64,000 nt of DNA from DATEGZ01 sp035279905 (lineage in GTDB: Bacteria > Acidobacteriota > Vicinamibacteria > Vicinamibacterales > SCN-69-37), in assembly GCA_035279905.1 (NCBI GenBank), contig DATEGZ010000315.1, positions 1-64,000 on the forward strand. The letters run 5' to 3'. The notes beneath the pieces were generated by a model. The model did no database searches, had not been told where the DNA came from, and saw nothing but the letters and a program-made list of their open reading frames with translations. The position numbers were made by a program, and so were the translations under genes. Below are positions 61,085 to 64,000 of the stretch, piece by piece (positions within the stretch are counted from its first letter, which is position 1; the number at the start of each line of letters is the position of its first letter).

Positions 61085-63496
61085 ATGAGCACATTGCTGC
61101 AGGACCTTCGGTTTGCGCTGCGGAACCTCCGACGGACGCCGGCGTTTCCGCTGGCGGCCATCGCGACGCTGGCGATCGGCATCGGCGCGACCACGGCCAT
61201 TTTCAGCACGGTCAATGCGGCCCTCCTGAAGCCGCTCCCCTATCCGGCGCCGCAGGACCTCTACTCTGTCCGGACGTTCCTGACCGACGGACGCGTCACG
61301 ACGGGCCTCGTCTCCGCGCTCGAGCTCTCGCGGCTGAACGACCCGAGCCTCTCGGTCGTCCGCGCGGCTGGCCTCCAGTCGAACGACGTCACGCTGCTGC
61401 GCAACGACGGGGCGCCGCTCAAAACGCACGCGTACGGCGTCACGCAAGGCTTCTTCGATCTGTTCGGACTGCCGATGACCTTTGGCGGGACGTCGGACCA
61501 GGTGCCGCCCCGGAACGGGCCGCCGGCCGGGGTCGTGATCTCCTACCGCATCTGGCGCGACCTGTACGGCAGCGACCCCGCGGTCGTCGGCAAGCCGATC
61601 CGCTTCGCCGAGATCAGCACGACGGTGGCGGGCGTCGCGCCACGCGATTTCGACACGCCGCACGGCGCGGACTTCTGGGTCACGTTCCCGTTCGATCCTC
61701 AGCAAGTCGCGCACGTCTACGAGGTGTACATGCGCGTCAAGCCGGGGACGACCTTGCCGCGCATCCGCAGCGAGCTGACGGGCGTGATGGCCGGCGTCGC
61801 GCGCGACTCCCCCGTCAGCGCGAGCGGCCGCATCTACGTCACGAAGCCGCTCGTCGACTCGATCGTCGGCGACCTCGGGCCGATTCTCATCATCGTGCTC
61901 TCGGCAACCGGCCTGCTGCTGGCGCTCGCGTGCGTCAACGTGACCAATCTGCTGCTCGCGCGAGGCGCCGCCCGCGCGCGAGAAATGGCCGTGCGCGTTT
62001 CGCTGGGCGCAAGCCGCGGGCGAATCGTCCGCCAGTTGTTGACGGAGTCGATCGTGCTCGCAACGGCCGGCGCCGTCGTCGGCGTCGGCGCCGCGTACGG
62101 ATTCGTCCGGCTGCTGCTCGCCGTCGGCGCGTCCCAGCTCCCGCGGCTCGATCAGGTCGCGTTCGACGGCAGCGTGTTGTCGTTCGCCCTGATCACACTC
62201 GTGGCGAGCGGTCTCATCGTCGGATTCGCGCCCGCGCTTCGGCTCGCGGCGACCGACGTCAAGACGCTGATCAACGAGAGCGGGCGCTCGACGTCCGGCG
62301 GACGTGCCACGGCGCGCTGGCTCGGGGCGATGACGATCGCGGAGGTCGCGCTGGCGATCGTGCTCGTCGCCGGCGCCGGCTGGCTGATTCGCGATTTCGG
62401 TCGCTTGCGCAACACCGACCCCGGCTTCGTCGCCGACGGCCGCCTGGTCTTCGACGTGACGCTCCAGGGCCCGAACTTCGGCAACCAGGCCGCGGTGCTG
62501 GCCGGCTTCAATGACCTGCACGAGAGGCTTCGCGCGCTCGCCGGCGTGACCGGGGTCGGATCGACGACAAATTTTCCGCTGCGGCCCGGACCCGAAAACG
62601 CGCTCTACGTGCACATCGACGGCGACCCGAACGACGCGGCGCACAACTACAACACGCGTCAGCGCCTGGCGAGTCCCGGTTACTTCGGCGCGATGGGGAT
62701 CAAGTTCTTCGCCGGCCGCGACTTCACCGTCGACGACAAACAGGGCGCGCCGGGAGTCGCGATCGTGAACCGCTCGTTCGTCCGGAAGTACCTCAATGGC
62801 CGCGATCCGCTGACCAGCCGATTCACGTCCGGCTATCCCGAGATCGATCCCAGGAACCAGCTGGCGATCGTCGGCGTCGTGGACGACGTCCGGCACAAGT
62901 CGCTCAATGAGCCTGCGGAGCCCGCGTACTACAACACGACCACGCAGGGCGCGCCACGTCGACAGACGATCGTGGTCCACTCCGCGACGAAGCCGACAAC
63001 CGCCCTCCAGACCGCGATTCGTGACGAGCTGCGCAAGGTCGATCCGCAGATGGCCGTGGACATCGACTCGGCCACCACCATCGTCGAGGGCACGCTCAGC
63101 CGGCAGTCGCTCGGCATGACCCTGATGATGTGGTTTGGCGCGGCGGCCGTCGCGCTCGCGGCCGTCGGCGTCTACGGCGTCATCGCGTACGGCGCGGCGC
63201 AGCGGCGCGGCGAGGTGGCCACGCGCCTCGCGCTGGGCGCCACGCCAGGCGACGTGTTCTGGCTCGTGCTCAAGCAGGGCCGGACGCTCGCGATCGTCGG
63301 CGCCGCCATCGGCGTGACGGTCGCGTACTTGTCAGGGCGGCTCGTCTCGAGCCGGCTCTACGACGTTCAGGCGTCCGATCCGATCGTCCTCGCCGGCGCC
63401 ACGCTCTTCGTGCTCGCCATGGCGCTGGTGGCGACGACGGTTCCGGCGATCCGGGCGTCCCGCTTGAAACCGTCGGCCGTTCTGCGGCCTGATTAG
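61085..63496 (+). CDS. MacB/FtsX-type ABC permease, third of its kind in the window
   Basis: The 803-residue permease starts MSTLLQDLRFALRNLRRTPA, typical of the ADOP/MacB permeases without prefix. It has the first helix AAIATLAIGIGATTAIFSTV, a periplasmic domain (GFFDLFGLPMTFG), a core LLLARGAARAREMAVRVSLG with ASRGRIVRQLLTESIVLA, a second periplasmic part (MGIKFFAGRDFTVDD) and a second core VIAYGAAQRRGEVATRLALG. No ATPase gene is near. It is followed after 7 bases by the metallo-beta-lactamase-fold gene, so the two may be co-transcribed. Confidence 0.92.
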   Translation: MSTLLQDLRFALRNLRRTPAFPLAAIATLAIGIGATTAIFSTVNAALLKPLPYPAPQDLYSVRTFLTDGRVTTGLVSALELSRLNDPSLSVVRAAGLQSNDVTLLRNDGAPLKTHAYGVTQGFFDLFGLPMTFGGTSDQVPPRNGPPAGVVISYRIWRDLYGSDPAVVGKPIRFAEISTTVAGVAPRDFDTPHGADFWVTFPFDPQQVAHVYEVYMRVKPGTTLPRIRSELTGVMAGVARDSPVSASGRIYVTKPLVDSIVGDLGPILIIVLSATGLLLALACVNVTNLLLARGAARAREMAVRVSLGASRGRIVRQLLTESIVLATAGAVVGVGAAYGFVRLLLAVGASQLPRLDQVAFDGSVLSFALITLVASGLIVGFAPALRLAATDVKTLINESGRSTSGGRATARWLGAMTIAEVALAIVLVAGAGWLIRDFGRLRNTDPGFVADGRLVFDVTLQGPNFGNQAAVLAGFNDLHERLRALAGVTGVGSTTNFPLRPGPENALYVHIDGDPNDAAHNYNTRQRLASPGYFGAMGIKFFAGRDFTVDDKQGAPGVAIVNRSFVRKYLNGRDPLTSRFTSGYPEIDPRNQLAIVGVVDDVRHKSLNEPAEPAYYNTTTQGAPRRQTIVVHSATKPTTALQTAIRDELRKVDPQMAVDIDSATTIVEGTLSRQSLGMTLMMWFGAAAVALAAVGVYGVIAYGAAQRRGEVATRLALGATPGDVFWLVLKQGRTLAIVGAAIGVTVAYLSGRLVSSRLYDVQASDPIVLAGATLFVLAMALVATTVPAIRASRLKPSAVLRPD

Positions 63497-63503
63497 AGGC
63501 GCA

Positions 63504-64000
63504 TGACGCGCTACCTGCCCCTGGCGCTCCTGCTGCCAGTCGCGTTCGCGAGCGCACCGCAGCAGCCGCAGCCGCGGTCGAGATCCGCCGCGATCGCCGA
63601 TCGCGGCCTTACGCCCGCCGATTTCCCGAAGCTCCAGAAGATCGCGGATCGTGTGTACGTCTTCTCCGATCTGCACAGCGGCGGCTTCGGCTATCTGACG
63701 AACGACTTGATCGTCGTCACCGACGCCGGCGTGCTCGTGGCCGACGGCCAGGGCACGCCGGCGGTGACGCAGAAGCTCGTCGACGAGATTCGCCGCCTGA
63801 CGCCGCAGCCGATCGTGAACGTGGTCGTCTGCTCCGAGCACGGCGATCACACGGGCGGCAACGTGTCGTTCCCATCCTCGGCGGTGTTCTTCTCGAGTCC
63901 CGCGTCGCAGGCCGCGCTGCAGGCGCAAGCGGCCAACGATCGACCCGGCGGTTCGAGGACGATCGTGCCGGCGGAAACCGTCGCGTCGAGCCGCACGATC
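63504..64000 (+). CDS. secreted metallo-beta-lactamase-fold hydrolase, 3' end outside window
   Basis: The 165 visible residues begin with a signal peptide (YLPLALLLPVAFASAPQQ) and then a metallo-beta-lactamase fold: VYVFSDLHSGGFGYLTNDLI, VVTDAGVLVADGQGTP and VVCSEHGDHTGGN. The metal motif normally reads H-x-H-x-D-H; here the first His is Ser (S-E-H-G-D-H), so metal binding may be altered or restored by other residues past the window. It lies 7 bases behind the permease gene. The remaining metal ligands are outside the window. Confidence 0.85.

Noticed and set aside
61067..62980. A 637-codon minus-strand open frame opposite the third permease
   Set aside because: Composition is typical of an antisense shadow; the plus strand has a full permease.

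Overview
The window looks like a chromosomal segment of a high-GC member of the Acidobacteriota, most likely the Vicinamibacteria. This rests on gene content: three large ABC permeases without a partner ATPase (one behind a PadR regulator, the acidobacterial ADOP arrangement), three eukaryotic-type Ser/Thr kinases with different C-terminal sensor parts, an ECF sigma factor next to a TPR kinase, many secreted beta-propeller proteins, and heavy use of 4-base ATGA/GTGA gene overlaps. No rRNA, tRNA, CRISPR array, insertion sequence or phage gene was seen. The taxonomic call is an inference from gene content, not from a marker gene.

Left part (1-21253): mostly housekeeping. A tightly coupled minus-strand chain encodes a TPR protein, an RDD membrane protein, PgpA, CinA and ThpR (cut by the window edge). 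ftcD follows on the plus strand and converges on a second minus-strand chain: a flippase-like membrane protein, NrdR, a DUF4390 protein and an NtrY/NtrX-type two-component system. Then come a DUF4097-like protein, purC with a tiny Fis-type regulator, and groES-groEL under a sigma70 promoter with a CIRCE operator. After a secreted protein of unknown function and a small MarR/lipid-binding-like pair lie a DEAD-box helicase and a YhiN-type flavoprotein.

Middle (21201-48548): accessory functions. These are a four-EF-hand protein; PadR plus a large permease; a secreted kelch-like propeller; a kinase with a PD40 propeller coupled to a DoxX-like membrane protein; a MarR/methyltransferase pair; an ABC-2 exporter; a large BNR-type propeller; DUF5995, DinB, TonB-like and lipoprotein genes; a four-gene double ABC-2 exporter operon whose last permease carries an extracellular discoidin-like insert; an ECF sigma factor with a giant FecR-like anti-sigma protein; and a secreted SGNH hydrolase.

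Right part (48549-64000): a subtilisin with Trp-Gly hexapeptide repeats, an ECF sigma factor and a TPR kinase lie in one orientation and may form a signalling unit. They are followed by a permease, a kinase with TPRs, a secreted amidase, a third permease, and the start of a secreted metallo-beta-lactamase-fold protein.

The most unusual signals are: inverted arrays of short GTTC/GAAC-type units between genes around ftcD and groESL; one hairpin sequence reused behind three unrelated genes; the apparently permuted discoidin insert in an ABC-2 permease; the WGN/WGS repeat tail on the subtilisin beside a start-codon-poor sigma factor gene; and paired operator-like palindromes next to the small regulators. 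Gaps between genes all stay under about 300 bases. The largest (15149-15447, 12962-13221, 24864-25127) hold the repeats, promoter, terminator and palindromes listed.
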